From Aestuariivita sp. (GTDB taxonomy: Bacteria > Pseudomonadota > Alphaproteobacteria > Rhodobacterales > Rhodobacteraceae), in NCBI GenBank assembly GCA_026709985.1, contig JAPORY010000119.1:1-45604 (forward strand): DNA of 45,604 nt, given 5' to 3'. Below, one piece after another: positions 27,276 through 36,160 of the stretch (positions are counted from its first letter, which is position 1; each line of letters opens with the position of its first letter). The notes below the pieces were generated by a model. It made no database searches, was not told the DNA's origin, and was given only the letters and a program-made list of their open reading frames with translations. The translations under genes were made by a program, and so were the position numbers.

Positions 27276-27889
27276 TGGCATTCGTTGTCGCCATCGACGG
27301 GCCGGCGGCAGCAGGGAAGGGTACCGTCGCACGCGCAGTTGCGGGTCATTTCGGATTATCGTATCTTGATACCGGGTTGCTTTATCGGGCGGTAGGATTG
27401 GCGGTTAATCGCGGGAAAGATGCGATCGCAGTTGCCCAAAAACTTGATTTATCGCAATTAAATGACAGAGAATTACGCACCCAAGCCGCCGCCGAAGCCG
27501 CGAGCAAAGTTGCTTGTGAACCAGATGTGCGAGAGGCTTTAATCGCGACACAAAGAGAGTTTGCCCAAAGGCGAAATGGCGCGGTTCTTGACGGACGAGA
27601 TATTGGCACCGTGATTTGTCCGAATGCGAATGTAAAACTCTATGTTTTTGCCTCACCAGAAGTTCGGGCTGCACGACGGTATAATGAACTCACGATGCAG
27701 GGGAGTGAGTGTGACTACCAGACAGTTCTCAAGAAGGTCCAAGACCGCGATGCGCTTGACGAAGAACGCGCTACAGCCCCACTGGCGGCGGCAGTCGATG
27801 CCAAGATGCTTGATACGACGAGTCTGAAGATTGACGAAGCAGTTGCCCGCGCCATATCAATCATTGAACAGGCGAGAAGAGATCAGTAA
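27275..27889 (+). CDS. cmk: Cytidylate kinase
   Basis: The protein is 204 residues from the ATG that overlaps the aroA stop. P-loop GPAAAGKGT (residues 8-16), the LDTGLLYRAVGLAVNRG block, VLDGRDIGTVICPNA and RDALDEERATAPLA are the conserved Cmk elements. It phosphorylates CMP and dCMP with ATP. In most alphaproteobacteria rpsA follows cmk; here the cbb3 oxidase locus follows about 200 bases later. Confidence 0.96.
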   Translation: MAFVVAIDGPAAAGKGTVARAVAGHFGLSYLDTGLLYRAVGLAVNRGKDAIAVAQKLDLSQLNDRELRTQAAAEAASKVACEPDVREALIATQREFAQRRNGAVLDGRDIGTVICPNANVKLYVFASPEVRAARRYNELTMQGSECDYQTVLKKVQDRDALDEERATAPLAAAVDAKMLDTTSLKIDEAVARAISIIEQARRDQ

Positions 27890-27991
27890 ACAAGACATGA
27901 GCAAGATAGGACTGCGGCTTGAATTGACGGTGCGATAACGAATGTAAGGCACCAAAGCGAGTTCATAGGCAGTGATCGCTGCAGGGATTTC

Positions 27992-28005
27992 TTGACCTAA
28001 ATCAA
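27992..28005 (+). promoter_or_regulatory. FNR/FixK-type binding site upstream of ccoN
   Basis: TTGAC-CTAA-ATCAA differs in one base from the consensus TTGAT-N4-ATCAA. Its centre is 91 bases before the ccoN ATG at 28090; a -10-like GATAAC at 28025-28030 lies where a class II activated promoter needs it. The site suggests that low oxygen switches the operon on through an FNR/FixK protein. Confidence 0.7.
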
Positions 28006-28089
28006 AGATTAAACAGCCTAAGAAGATAACAATCAGGGTTAAAATAACTCTGCAGTGGTAGGCACGAACGCAATGTGGAAGGACAAATA

Positions 28090-29697
28090 ATGGCAAATTA
28101 TGTCAAGCTGATCGTACTTGGCTTGGTCGTTCTGTTTGCAATGATGGGTGCGAGTTACGCACGCGACTTAGCCTATCAAGTTCATATGATCATGGTCATG
28201 ATCATCGCGGCCGGAGTCTTTGTTTGGACTCTGCGGCGAACAGATGAGCCCGTCCTCGCCAATGATTTATCTCGCGAATACAATGACGATGTTATTCGAG
28301 CTGGTGTGATCGCAACCCTTTTTTGGGGCATAGCTGGATTCCTCGTTGGCGTTGTTATCGCCTTTCAGCTTGCCTTTCCGGTGCTAAATTTTGATTGGGC
28401 TCAAGGGTATGCGAACTTTGGACGATTGCGGCCGTTGCATACCAGCGCGGTGATTTTTGCGTTCGGTGGCAATGCCCTAATTTGCTGTTCGTTTTATATT
28501 GTCCAACGGACGTGTGCGGCGCGACTATGGGGCGGAAATCTCGCGTGGTTCGTCTTTTGGGGATATCAATTATTCATTGTGTTGGCAGCAACAGGATATC
28601 TGCTCGGCGGCACACAGTCGAAGGAATATGCCGAACCAGAATGGTATATCGACCTGTGGTTAGCTGTGGTCTGGATCGCCTACTTGGCCGTATTTTTGGG
28701 AACCCTCATCAAGCGAAAAGAACCGCATATTTATGTCGCAAATTGGTTCTTATTGTCCTTCATTGTTACGGTTGCCATGCTCCATGTGGTTAACAATCTC
28801 GCTATTCCCGTCAGTATCTGGGGATCAAAGTCGGTTATTGTTTGGTCTGGTGTACAGGATGCGATGGTACAGTGGTGGTACGGTCACAACGCTGTCGGCT
28901 TTTTCCTGACGGCAGGATTCCTCGGGATGATGTATTATTTCATTCCCAAGGCTGCTGGGCGCCCCGTCTTTAGTTACAAGCTTTCGATCATTCACTTTTG
29001 GTCCTTGATCTTCATCTATATTTGGGCGGGTCCGCATCACTTGCATTATACGGCCTTGCCCGATTGGGCCTCGACCCTCGGTATGGTGTTTTCGGTTGTG
29101 CTCTGGATGCCCTCTTGGGGCGGTATGATCAATGGCTTGATGACGCTCTCAGGGGCTTGGGACAAGTTGCGAACCGATCCCGTCATTCGCATGATGGTTA
29201 TTTCGCTCGGCTTTTATGGGATGTCGACTTTCGAGGGTCCGATGATGTCAATTCGGGCGGTGAACTCGCTCAGCCACTACACCGACTGGACTATCGGACA
29301 CGTGCATTCTGGTGCTCTTGGCTGGAACGGCATGATTACATTTGGCTGTTTGTACTTCTTAGTACCAAAACTCTGGAAGAAGGAGAGACTGTACAGTCTT
29401 AATTTAGTCTCGTGGCACTTCTGGTTAGCCACCATTGGCATTGTTCTCTATGCGGCGTCGATGTGGGTCACGGGAATCATGGAGGGCCTGATGTGGCGGG
29501 AAGTCGATGCGAATGGCTTCCTCGTAAACTCCTTTGCAGATACGGTTAGCGCTAAGTTTCCAATGTATATTGTGCGCGGCCTCGGCGGCGGTCTGTTCCT
29601 CGCTGGTGCCGGCATCATGTGCTACAATATATGGATGACCATTCGTGCGGTCCCGTCTCGGGAACGGTCACTTGTAGCTGCTGTTCCAGCGGAATGA
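28090..29697 (+). CDS. ccoN: cbb3-type cytochrome c oxidase, catalytic subunit I
   Basis: The protein has 535 residues from the ATG at 28090, with GGAAGG eight bases upstream; a GTG at 28075 would add five residues. It has about 12 membrane helices. Haem and copper ligands appear in [15 protein letters not shown] (low-spin haem), [15 protein letters not shown] (CuB and helix VI), [18 protein letters not shown] (CuB histidines and the cross-linked Tyr region) and [16 protein letters not shown] (haem ligands). It reduces O2 with high affinity at a haem b3-CuB centre in the inner membrane. It is the first gene of ccoNOQP. Confidence 0.97.
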   Translation: MANYVKLIVLGLVVLFAMMGASYARDLAYQVHMIMVMIIAAGVFVWTLRRTDEPVLANDLSREYNDDVIRAGVIATLFWGIAGFLVGVVIAFQLAFPVLNFDWAQGYANFGRLRPLHTSAVIFAFGGNALICCSFYIVQRTCAARLWGGNLAWFVFWGYQLFIVLAATGYLLGGTQSKEYAEPEWYIDLWLAVVWIAYLAVFLGTLIKRKEPHIYVANWFLLSFIVTVAMLHVVNNLAIPVSIWGSKSVIVWSGVQDAMVQWWYGHNAVGFFLTAGFLGMMYYFIPKAAGRPVFSYKLSIIHFWSLIFIYIWAGPHHLHYTALPDWASTLGMVFSVVLWMPSWGGMINGLMTLSGAWDKLRTDPVIRMMVISLGFYGMSTFEGPMMSIRAVNSLSHYTDWTIGHVHSGALGWNGMITFGCLYFLVPKLWKKERLYSLNLVSWHFWLATIGIVLYAASMWVTGIMEGLMWREVDANGFLVNSFADTVSAKFPMYIVRGLGGGLFLAGAGIMCYNIWMTIRAVPSRERSLVAAVPAE

Positions 29698-29711
29698 GGG
29701 GGATATAGGCG

Positions 29712-30437
29712 ATGGCGATTTTAGATAAACACAAAGCAATTGAAACAAATGCAACTCTGTTGCTTGTCTTTAGCTTTCTTGTGGTGACGATCGGTGGCAT
29801 CGTGCAAATTGCACCGCTGTTTTATCTCGAAAACACGATCGAAGAAGTCGAGGGTATGCGTCCCTACTCACCGCTTGAGTTGACCGGAAGAGATATCTAT
29901 ATCCGCGAGGGTTGTTATGTCTGTCATAGTCAGATGATTCGTCCGATGCGGGATGAGGTCGAACGCTATGGGCACTATTCTCTCGCCGCCGAGTCGATGT
30001 ATGACCATCCATTCCAATGGGGCTCAAAGCGGACTGGACCGGATCTTGCCCGCGTCGGCGGCCGGTATTCCGATGAGTGGCACGTGGATCACCTAAGAGA
30101 TCCGCAATCAGTTGTGCCAGAGTCCGTGATGCCAAAATACGGCTTTCTCGAAGACACGCAGATTGAACCGACCTATATTGTTGACCTTATGCAGGCTAAC
30201 GCACTCGTGGGTGTTCCGTATGACAAGGCGATGATTGCGAATGCGGAAGCGGATTTTCTGGCGCAGGCTGATCCCGACAGCGATTATGACGATCTATTAG
30301 TACGCTATCCGGGGGCCCAAGTCCGAAACTTTGATGGTCAACCGGGCATTTCTGAAGCTGACGCACTTATTGCCTACATGCAAATGTTGGGTACGCTGGT
30401 TGATTTCTCGACTTTCGCCCCGGATCAAAATCGTTAA
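29712..30437 (+). CDS. ccoO: cbb3-type cytochrome c oxidase, monohaem subunit II
   Basis: The 241-residue protein has one N-terminal membrane helix (about residues 15-37) and a periplasmic c-type cytochrome domain with C68-Y-V-C71-H72 ([12 protein letters not shown]), the classic CcoO signature. The distal Met ligand is probably in [12 protein letters not shown]. It passes electrons from CcoP to CcoN. It follows ccoN by 14 bases. Confidence 0.97.
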   Translation: MAILDKHKAIETNATLLLVFSFLVVTIGGIVQIAPLFYLENTIEEVEGMRPYSPLELTGRDIYIREGCYVCHSQMIRPMRDEVERYGHYSLAAESMYDHPFQWGSKRTGPDLARVGGRYSDEWHVDHLRDPQSVVPESVMPKYGFLEDTQIEPTYIVDLMQANALVGVPYDKAMIANAEADFLAQADPDSDYDDLLVRYPGAQVRNFDGQPGISEADALIAYMQMLGTLVDFSTFAPDQNR

Positions 30438-30450
30438 GGAAGCGGTAGTG

Positions 30451-30636
30451 ATGGAGACTTATACCTTTCTTCGACAGCTGGCGGATAGCTGGTTTTTGTT
30501 GGCCATGTTTGTGTTCTTTATCGGAGTCATTCTCTTCGCCCTGCGCCCAGGTAGCAACGCTCGGCATCGCCATACAGCCAATGTGGTGTTTCGAAACGAG
30601 GATAAGCCAGCGCAACCCGAGGAGAAGCCGCAATGA
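30451..30636 (+). CDS. ccoQ: cbb3-type oxidase small subunit
   Basis: The 61-residue protein has one membrane helix (WFLLAMFVFFIGVILFAL) and a charged C-terminal tail rich in Glu, Lys and Pro, as in CcoQ. CcoQ is thought to stabilise the complex. The ATG at 30451 is preceded by GGAAG; a GTG three bases before it is an alternative. It overlaps ccoP by four bases. Confidence 0.9.
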   Translation: METYTFLRQLADSWFLLAMFVFFIGVILFALRPGSNARHRHTANVVFRNEDKPAQPEEKPQ

Positions 30637-31505
30637 AAAACGACATAGCGACGTCAGAGACCGACGATGTTGCGACCACCGGTCATGTTTGGGACGAAGA
30701 TCTAGAAGAGTTCAATAACCCGTTGCCGCGATGGTGGCTTTGGACCTTCTATGCAACGATCATCTGGGGGGTGGGCTACACCATCGCCTACCCGGCATGG
30801 CCAATGATATCGAGTAGTACAGCTGGCCTCATTGGATATTCAACCCGAAATGAAGTCGTCGAGGATATTGCCGCCTTTGAAGCGCAAAATGAGCCAATCA
30901 ATCTGCGTCTGGTTGAGACTGAATTAGTCGCAATCGCTGATGACGCCGAGCTCTATACCTACGCGGTATCGTCTGGAGAGTCTGTTTACCAGACATGGTG
31001 CGCCCAGTGTCACGGATCTGGTGCGGCGGGCGCTGTGGGCTATCCTAATTTGCTTGATGATGATTGGCTATGGGGTGGGGATATCGAAGCTATTCACCAC
31101 ACGGTGAGTCATGGAATTCGAAACGAAGTAAGTGACGAAGCGCATTACTCGGCGATGCCGGCATTTGGGGAACTGTTGACGGAAGAGGAAATCTCGCAGG
31201 TCGCAAATTTTGTGCAGGCGATGGCGGGAGAGACGCCCGCGGACGCGACCCAAGCCGAAGCCGGAAAAGTAATTTATGAAGAAAATTGTTCATCCTGTCA
31301 TGGTGAACAAGGTGAGGGGGATATATTTCAAGGAGCGCCGAATCTTGCTGATTCAATCTGGCTTTATGGTGGGGACTATGCGTCTTTGATTTCGACGGTT
31401 ACATACTCGCGATACGGCGTCATGCCGCCTTGGAATGATCGATTGAGTGAGCCCGAGATTAGAGCCGTGTCGCTGTATGTTCATCAGTTAGGTGGTGGCG
31501 AGTAA
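30633..31505 (+). CDS. ccoP: cbb3-type cytochrome c oxidase, dihaem subunit III
   Basis: The 290-residue protein has an N-terminal membrane helix (WWLWTFYATIIWGVGYTIAY, residues 34-53) with the FixP N-terminal stretch HVWDEDLEEFNNPLPRWW, then two c-type domains: C123-A-Q-C126-H127 and C219-S-S-C222-H223. It takes electrons from soluble or membrane cytochrome c and hands them to CcoO. The start overlaps the ccoQ stop. Normal length. Confidence 0.97.
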   Translation: MKNDIATSETDDVATTGHVWDEDLEEFNNPLPRWWLWTFYATIIWGVGYTIAYPAWPMISSSTAGLIGYSTRNEVVEDIAAFEAQNEPINLRLVETELVAIADDAELYTYAVSSGESVYQTWCAQCHGSGAAGAVGYPNLLDDDWLWGGDIEAIHHTVSHGIRNEVSDEAHYSAMPAFGELLTEEEISQVANFVQAMAGETPADATQAEAGKVIYEENCSSCHGEQGEGDIFQGAPNLADSIWLYGGDYASLISTVTYSRYGVMPPWNDRLSEPEIRAVSLYVHQLGGGE

Positions 31506-31835
31506 TCGTATCAAAAACTATTGGCCTGACGGGGCTTTAGTTGTCTTACCAAGTGCAAAGCGGCAGGTGGCCAAGGCCGAGTGTCTCGTGGTCATTTTCA
31601 AGACGCAATGGCAATTTCTGACGAAGGTGACCAACGTTGCATTTGTTATTGACCATGCGTTCTTGATCGCCGCCAGAATGCCGAAGCAGTATAATTTTAG
31701 AGGTGATGGGAGGGGGCCAGTCGTGCAACTTTTCGGCTCGCATCGTTGTGCGTTGCAAGAAAAGGTGCGACTGTTTAAGGGCTCGTGACGGTAATGCTGT
31801 TTTCATGTCAGCGAGTTTTGTCAGGAGAGTGACGT
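31506..31835. other. 330-base gap between ccoNOQP and ccoGHIS, no gene seen
   Basis: A 98-codon frame crosses the gap but its composition is not protein-like. I found no FNR-type site. It may hold a second promoter for ccoG. Confidence 0.35.
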
Positions 31836-33269
31836 TTGTCTGATACCTCAGAACCGCCAACAGTTCTCTACGCGCCTCGAGAACCTATCTTCCCGCGTCG
31901 GGTATCGGGCTTTTTTCGAAACCTAAAGTGGTACTTGATGGCGTTTACGTTGGGCATTTACTACATAACGCCTTGGCTCCGGTGGGACCGCGGTCCAAAT
32001 TTACCCGACCAGGCGGTTCTTCTTGATATCGCCCACCGCCGCTTCTACTTCTTTTGGATCGAAATTTGGCCGCACGAGTTTTACTTTGTCGGTGGTCTCT
32101 TGATCATGGCAGGGCTTGGCCTGTTCTTGTTCACATCAGCATTAGGTCGCGTATGGTGCGGCTACGCCTGTCCACAGACGGTCTGGACAGATTTATTTAT
32201 TTTGGTTGAGCGTTGGATTGAAGGCGACCGCAACGCTCGTTTGCGCTTACACAGGCAAAAGCGGTGGGACTTTCGGAAGGTCCGGCTGCGGGTCACAAAA
32301 TGGCTGGTGTGGTTGGTCATTGGACTTTTGACTGGCGGCGCCTGGGTGTTTTATTTTGCGGACGCTCCGACGCTGGCGCGGGATCTAGTGTCGCTCAATG
32401 CCCACCCAATCGCTTATACGACCGTCGCAATTCTTACCGGCACAACGTTTTTCTTCGGGGGATTTTTCCGCGAGCAAATTTGTATCTATGCCTGCCCATG
32501 GCCACGGATACAGGCCGCAATGATGGATGAGGAAACGATTACCGTCGGCTATCGCGCATGGCGCGGTGAGCCAAGGAAGCATTCAGCGGAGGCCGAATCG
32601 AGTGCCAACCTGGGTGACTGTATCGATTGTATGGCATGCGTGAATGTTTGCCCCGTCGGGATCGATATCCGTGACGGGCAACAGATGGAATGTATTACCT
32701 GTGCGCTCTGCATTGATGCTTGTGATGACGTGATGGCGCGTATCGGGAAACCTCGGGGCCTCGTTGATTATATGGCCCTCAGCGATGAACCACTCGAACG
32801 AACCGGAAAACCCCCGCGAGGCATATGGACACATATCTTGCGCCCGCGCACAATTATGTATACGACGCTATGGTCATTGGTTGGTATCGGAATGGTATTT
32901 GCACTATTTGTGCGCTCACATATTGACCTGAGTATTGCCCCGGTGCGCAATCCAGTATACGTCACGCTCTCCGACGGTTCGATTCGAAATACATATGATA
33001 TTCGGGTAAGGAATCAGTCCAATACCGAGAGTACTTTTCGGATTTTTGCGAGCGCCCATCCGCAGATCCGCATCCGGCTCGAAGGCAGTCCCTACGAGAG
33101 TTTGACAATTGGTGCCCAAGAACTGCAGCGACAGCGGGTTTATGTGACGGCGGCCCCTACGTCTGAACCGGCCATTTCCGAGCGCACCCCAGTGCGATTT
33201 TGGGTCGAGGACCTCGCCAACGGCGATCGCGCTCATAAGGATACGGTATTTTTTGGTACGGGGAATTAG
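31836..33269 (+). CDS. ccoG: Cytochrome c oxidase accessory protein CcoG (Fe-S protein)
   Basis: The 477-residue protein starts with TTG, with AGGAG ten bases upstream. It has membrane segments near residues 35-55, 85-105, 165-185, 200-220 and 340-365, and a ferredoxin-like domain with two 4Fe-4S motifs: CIDCMACVNVCP and CITCALCIDACD. The FWG-like start and GYACPQTVWTDLF are typical for FixG. A cupric reductase role has been proposed that supplies Cu+ for CcoN assembly. It heads ccoGHIS. Confidence 0.95.
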   Translation: MSDTSEPPTVLYAPREPIFPRRVSGFFRNLKWYLMAFTLGIYYITPWLRWDRGPNLPDQAVLLDIAHRRFYFFWIEIWPHEFYFVGGLLIMAGLGLFLFTSALGRVWCGYACPQTVWTDLFILVERWIEGDRNARLRLHRQKRWDFRKVRLRVTKWLVWLVIGLLTGGAWVFYFADAPTLARDLVSLNAHPIAYTTVAILTGTTFFFGGFFREQICIYACPWPRIQAAMMDEETITVGYRAWRGEPRKHSAEAESSANLGDCIDCMACVNVCPVGIDIRDGQQMECITCALCIDACDDVMARIGKPRGLVDYMALSDEPLERTGKPPRGIWTHILRPRTIMYTTLWSLVGIGMVFALFVRSHIDLSIAPVRNPVYVTLSDGSIRNTYDIRVRNQSNTESTFRIFASAHPQIRIRLEGSPYESLTIGAQELQRQRVYVTAAPTSEPAISERTPVRFWVEDLANGDRAHKDTVFFGTGN

Positions 33270-33274
33270 AGAAT

Positions 33275-33736
33275 ATGCTGCTGCGGGAGTTTACGGGTAG
33301 GCATGCCTTGATTGTTTTTCTTATGGCGTTCGGTACAATTATTGCCGTTAATGCGCTACTTGCCATAAACGCTGTTCGCACATTTCCGGGCCTAGAGGTC
33401 GAAAATTCCTATGTCGCCTCACAGGAATTTGACGCAAAACGGCGCGACCAAGAAGCGCTTGGGTGGGCGGTACGAGCTGAGATGCATGACGGAAATATCC
33501 ACCTCATGATAACGGATAAAGACAGCGGGGCTCCGATTGAAGTTGCTGAACTACAGGCAACACTCGGTCGCTCGACCCATCCTCGCGATGATTTTTCTCC
33601 AGAGTTCCGATTTGAGGGCACCGCATATGTAGCAACCGTTAAATTGGCACCGGGAAATTGGAACATCCGAATGGTGGCGTTGGCAGACGACGGAACAGAG
33701 TTCACGCAGAGAGTGCGCTTCTACATCAAGGGCTGA
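33275..33736 (+). CDS. ccoH: FixH/CcoH family protein, cbb3 assembly
   Basis: The 153-residue protein has one N-terminal membrane helix (ALIVFLMAFGTIIAVNALLA) and a periplasmic beta-sandwich-like domain (FEGTAYVATVKLAPGNWNIR). CcoH is needed for stable cbb3 assembly. It lies five bases after ccoG and five before ccoI. Confidence 0.92.
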   Translation: MLLREFTGRHALIVFLMAFGTIIAVNALLAINAVRTFPGLEVENSYVASQEFDAKRRDQEALGWAVRAEMHDGNIHLMITDKDSGAPIEVAELQATLGRSTHPRDDFSPEFRFEGTAYVATVKLAPGNWNIRMVALADDGTEFTQRVRFYIKG

Positions 33737-33741
33737 AACTG

Positions 33742-35919
33742 ATGTCGACGCAGACTTCGCCTCCAACTATCGGCGCCCCGGACCAATCGACGGTATCGTC
33801 TCGTTCACAGCGCGCTGTGGACGACACAACACCGCTCGTTATCGCGCTTCCCGGCATTCACTGTCAGAATTGTATTGCTGCGGTCGAAAAGGCACTTGAA
33901 CAACACTCTAAGGTTGTGTCCGCACGGGTCAATTTGACCTTGAAACGGGTCTTTATCGAAGCTGTGCCGAGTGTATCGGCCACAGAATTGATGTCGGTGC
34001 TAAATACCGCGGGTTTTGAAGCCCACGAACTGGGGCCGACGATTTCGGAAGTCTCGCAAGAGGATAAGGCCGGTCGAGACTTGTTGATGCGCGTCGCTGT
34101 CGCAGCCTTTGCGACAATGAACGTGATGATGTTATCAATTTCCGTCTGGTCTGGCGCAGAAAATGCCACACGAGACCTATTTCATTGGATTTCTGCAGCA
34201 ATTACGCTGCCTGCAATTGTCTACAGTGCCCAGCCCTTTTTTCGGAATGCCTGGAGTTCCGTTAAGGCGAGGCGCATGAACATGGATGTTCCTATTGTGT
34301 TCGCGATTTTGCTCGCGCTGATGACATCGCTTTGGGAAACGATGCTGTCGGGGCACCATGCCTATTTCGACGCAGCGATGGCGCTAACATTCTTCTTACT
34401 CGTCGGCCGATATTTGGATCATCGAACACGGATCGCGGCCCGATCAGCGGCGAAAGAACTTTCAGCGATGGAAGTCACACGTGCGTGGCGTTTGGAGGAC
34501 GGCAAGCCGGTTGCGGTTGCGGCCGAAAGTCTCGTGGTCGGTGACTTGATTTGGATTAAGCCGGGCGAGCGCGTTGCCGTCGATGGAATCGTCACGCAGG
34601 GGCAATCAGAGATTGACCGCTCCTTGCTGACGGGCGAGACAATACCGGCGCCAGTGACTGAAAACGAGACCATAAGTGCTGGTGAGGTTAACTTGACGGG
34701 ATTGCTGACAGTTCGTGCGACTGCTGTCGGTGAGGATACATCATTGCGTCGAATAGCGGCACTTGTAGCGGTCGCTGAGTCTGGGCGCTCCAATTATCAT
34801 TCTTTGGCCGATCGCGCTGCAAAACTCTATGCGCCGGGCGTTCATATTTTGGCACTGATGAGCTTTTTCGGCTGGATGTTATACTCCGCCGACGTTCGAG
34901 TTTCATTAAACATCGCTGCTGCGGTGCTGATCATCACTTGTCCCTGTGCTCTTGGGTTAGCCGTACCGGCAGTGACGACGGCTGCGTCTGGTCGACTCTT
35001 TCGACGCGGCTTGTTGATAAAGAGTGCAACGGCGCTTGAGCGATTATCCACTGTCGACAAAGTCGTTTTTGACAAGACTGGCACACTTACCCTCGGGCAG
35101 CCCGAAGTAACGAACGTGAACGCTTTCAATTCAGAAGAACTTGGCGTTGCTCTAGCGTTAGCGCAGGGTTCCGAACATCCGTTAAGTCAGGCATTAGCCC
35201 GCGCTGCAACTAAGGCTAGAATCGAGCCGATTGCGGTCACCGACATCAAGGAGGTCCCTGGTTTCGGCACGGAGGGAAACTGGGAGGGTCGTCGCGTTCG
35301 GCTCGGGCGCGGTACCTGGGTTGGTGGCGAGGGGTTATCGGAAACCAGTACTTGGCTAGCGATCGGGGATGACAAGCCGCAGGCTTTCCGATTTGTTGAC
35401 ACACTGCGTCCGCAAGTAAAGGACGTTATCGCGACATTGCAGTCCAAGAAACTCGAGGTTTTTGTGGTCTCGGGTGATGCACAACCTACAGTCTCGGCCT
35501 TTGCCGAGCGTCTAAAAATAAAGCATTGGCTGGCTGATGCGTCGCCAGAAGACAAAGTGAAGTTCATTGACGAACTCACCGCGCAGGGGGCGAAGGTATT
35601 GATGGTCGGCGATGGGCTAAACGATACGGTTGCCTTGTCGTCAGCGCATGTTTCGTTCTCGCCTGCTACGGCGTTAGATGCCGCCCGTGTCGCGTCAGAT
35701 GTGGTACTTTTGAACAACGATTTGGCAATGATACCCGAAGCAATTGATGTGTCGAAGAGCGCGGTTGCTCGTATTCGGGAGAATTTCCAGATTGCAACGA
35801 TTTACAATATCTTTGCGGTACCCTTAGCGGTAGCTGGGTTTGCCACCCCGTTGATTGCGGCGTTGGCAATGTCAACATCATCAATTACCGTGTCTTTGAA
35901 CGCGCTACGTTTGCGGTGA
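33742..35919 (+). CDS. ccoI: Copper-translocating P1B-type ATPase of the cbb3 assembly locus
   Basis: The protein is 725 residues from the ATG at 33742; an upstream in-frame start at 33658 lies inside ccoH. The N-terminal heavy-metal domain has C41-Q-N-C44 (GIHCQNCIAAVEK). The transmembrane metal site is CPC at 400-402 (ITCPCALGLAVP), the phosphorylation site DKTGTLT begins at Asp444, and VGDGLNDTVALSSAHV is the hinge motif. This is the slow, high-affinity CopA2/FixI branch, which supplies copper for CcoN at the periplasmic side rather than copper resistance; I infer that from its place between ccoH and ccoS. Confidence 0.95.
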   Translation: MSTQTSPPTIGAPDQSTVSSRSQRAVDDTTPLVIALPGIHCQNCIAAVEKALEQHSKVVSARVNLTLKRVFIEAVPSVSATELMSVLNTAGFEAHELGPTISEVSQEDKAGRDLLMRVAVAAFATMNVMMLSISVWSGAENATRDLFHWISAAITLPAIVYSAQPFFRNAWSSVKARRMNMDVPIVFAILLALMTSLWETMLSGHHAYFDAAMALTFFLLVGRYLDHRTRIAARSAAKELSAMEVTRAWRLEDGKPVAVAAESLVVGDLIWIKPGERVAVDGIVTQGQSEIDRSLLTGETIPAPVTENETISAGEVNLTGLLTVRATAVGEDTSLRRIAALVAVAESGRSNYHSLADRAAKLYAPGVHILALMSFFGWMLYSADVRVSLNIAAAVLIITCPCALGLAVPAVTTAASGRLFRRGLLIKSATALERLSTVDKVVFDKTGTLTLGQPEVTNVNAFNSEELGVALALAQGSEHPLSQALARAATKARIEPIAVTDIKEVPGFGTEGNWEGRRVRLGRGTWVGGEGLSETSTWLAIGDDKPQAFRFVDTLRPQVKDVIATLQSKKLEVFVVSGDAQPTVSAFAERLKIKHWLADASPEDKVKFIDELTAQGAKVLMVGDGLNDTVALSSAHVSFSPATALDAARVASDVVLLNNDLAMIPEAIDVSKSAVARIRENFQIATIYNIFAVPLAVAGFATPLIAALAMSTSSITVSLNALRLR

Positions 35920-35922
35920 GTG

Positions 35923-36081
35923 ATGAACGCTCTGGCTATTCTTATTCCGGTTTCACTGTTGCTCAGCGGTTTGGGCCTTTGGGCCTTTTTCTATACGCTA
36001 AAGTCAAAACAATATGATGATCCCGATGGCGATAGCCGAAGAATTCTCAACTCGGAGTGGGATGATCACCCGAAGCCTTGA
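35923..36081 (+). CDS. ccoS: cbb3-type oxidase assembly protein CcoS
   Basis: The 52-residue protein is short but clear: one membrane helix (ILIPVSLLLSGLGLWAFFYT, residues 7-26), then the CcoS-type acidic tail KSKQYDDPDGDSRRILNSE. CcoS is needed for cofactor insertion into cbb3. It lies three bases after ccoI. It is too short for simple ORF cut-offs and is easily missed. Confidence 0.93.
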   Translation: MNALAILIPVSLLLSGLGLWAFFYTLKSKQYDDPDGDSRRILNSEWDDHPKP

Positions 36082-36160
36082 TCCGCAAGATTTTTAGATT
36101 GGCTGTGAAGGCTTTTTCCGTTGCCTTCGTGCCGAGGGGCCAGGAAACTTTGCGCTAAGT

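Noticed and set aside
31492-31788. 98-codon frame between ccoP and ccoG
   Set aside because: It overlaps the end of ccoP, lacks a ribosome site and does not look like protein.
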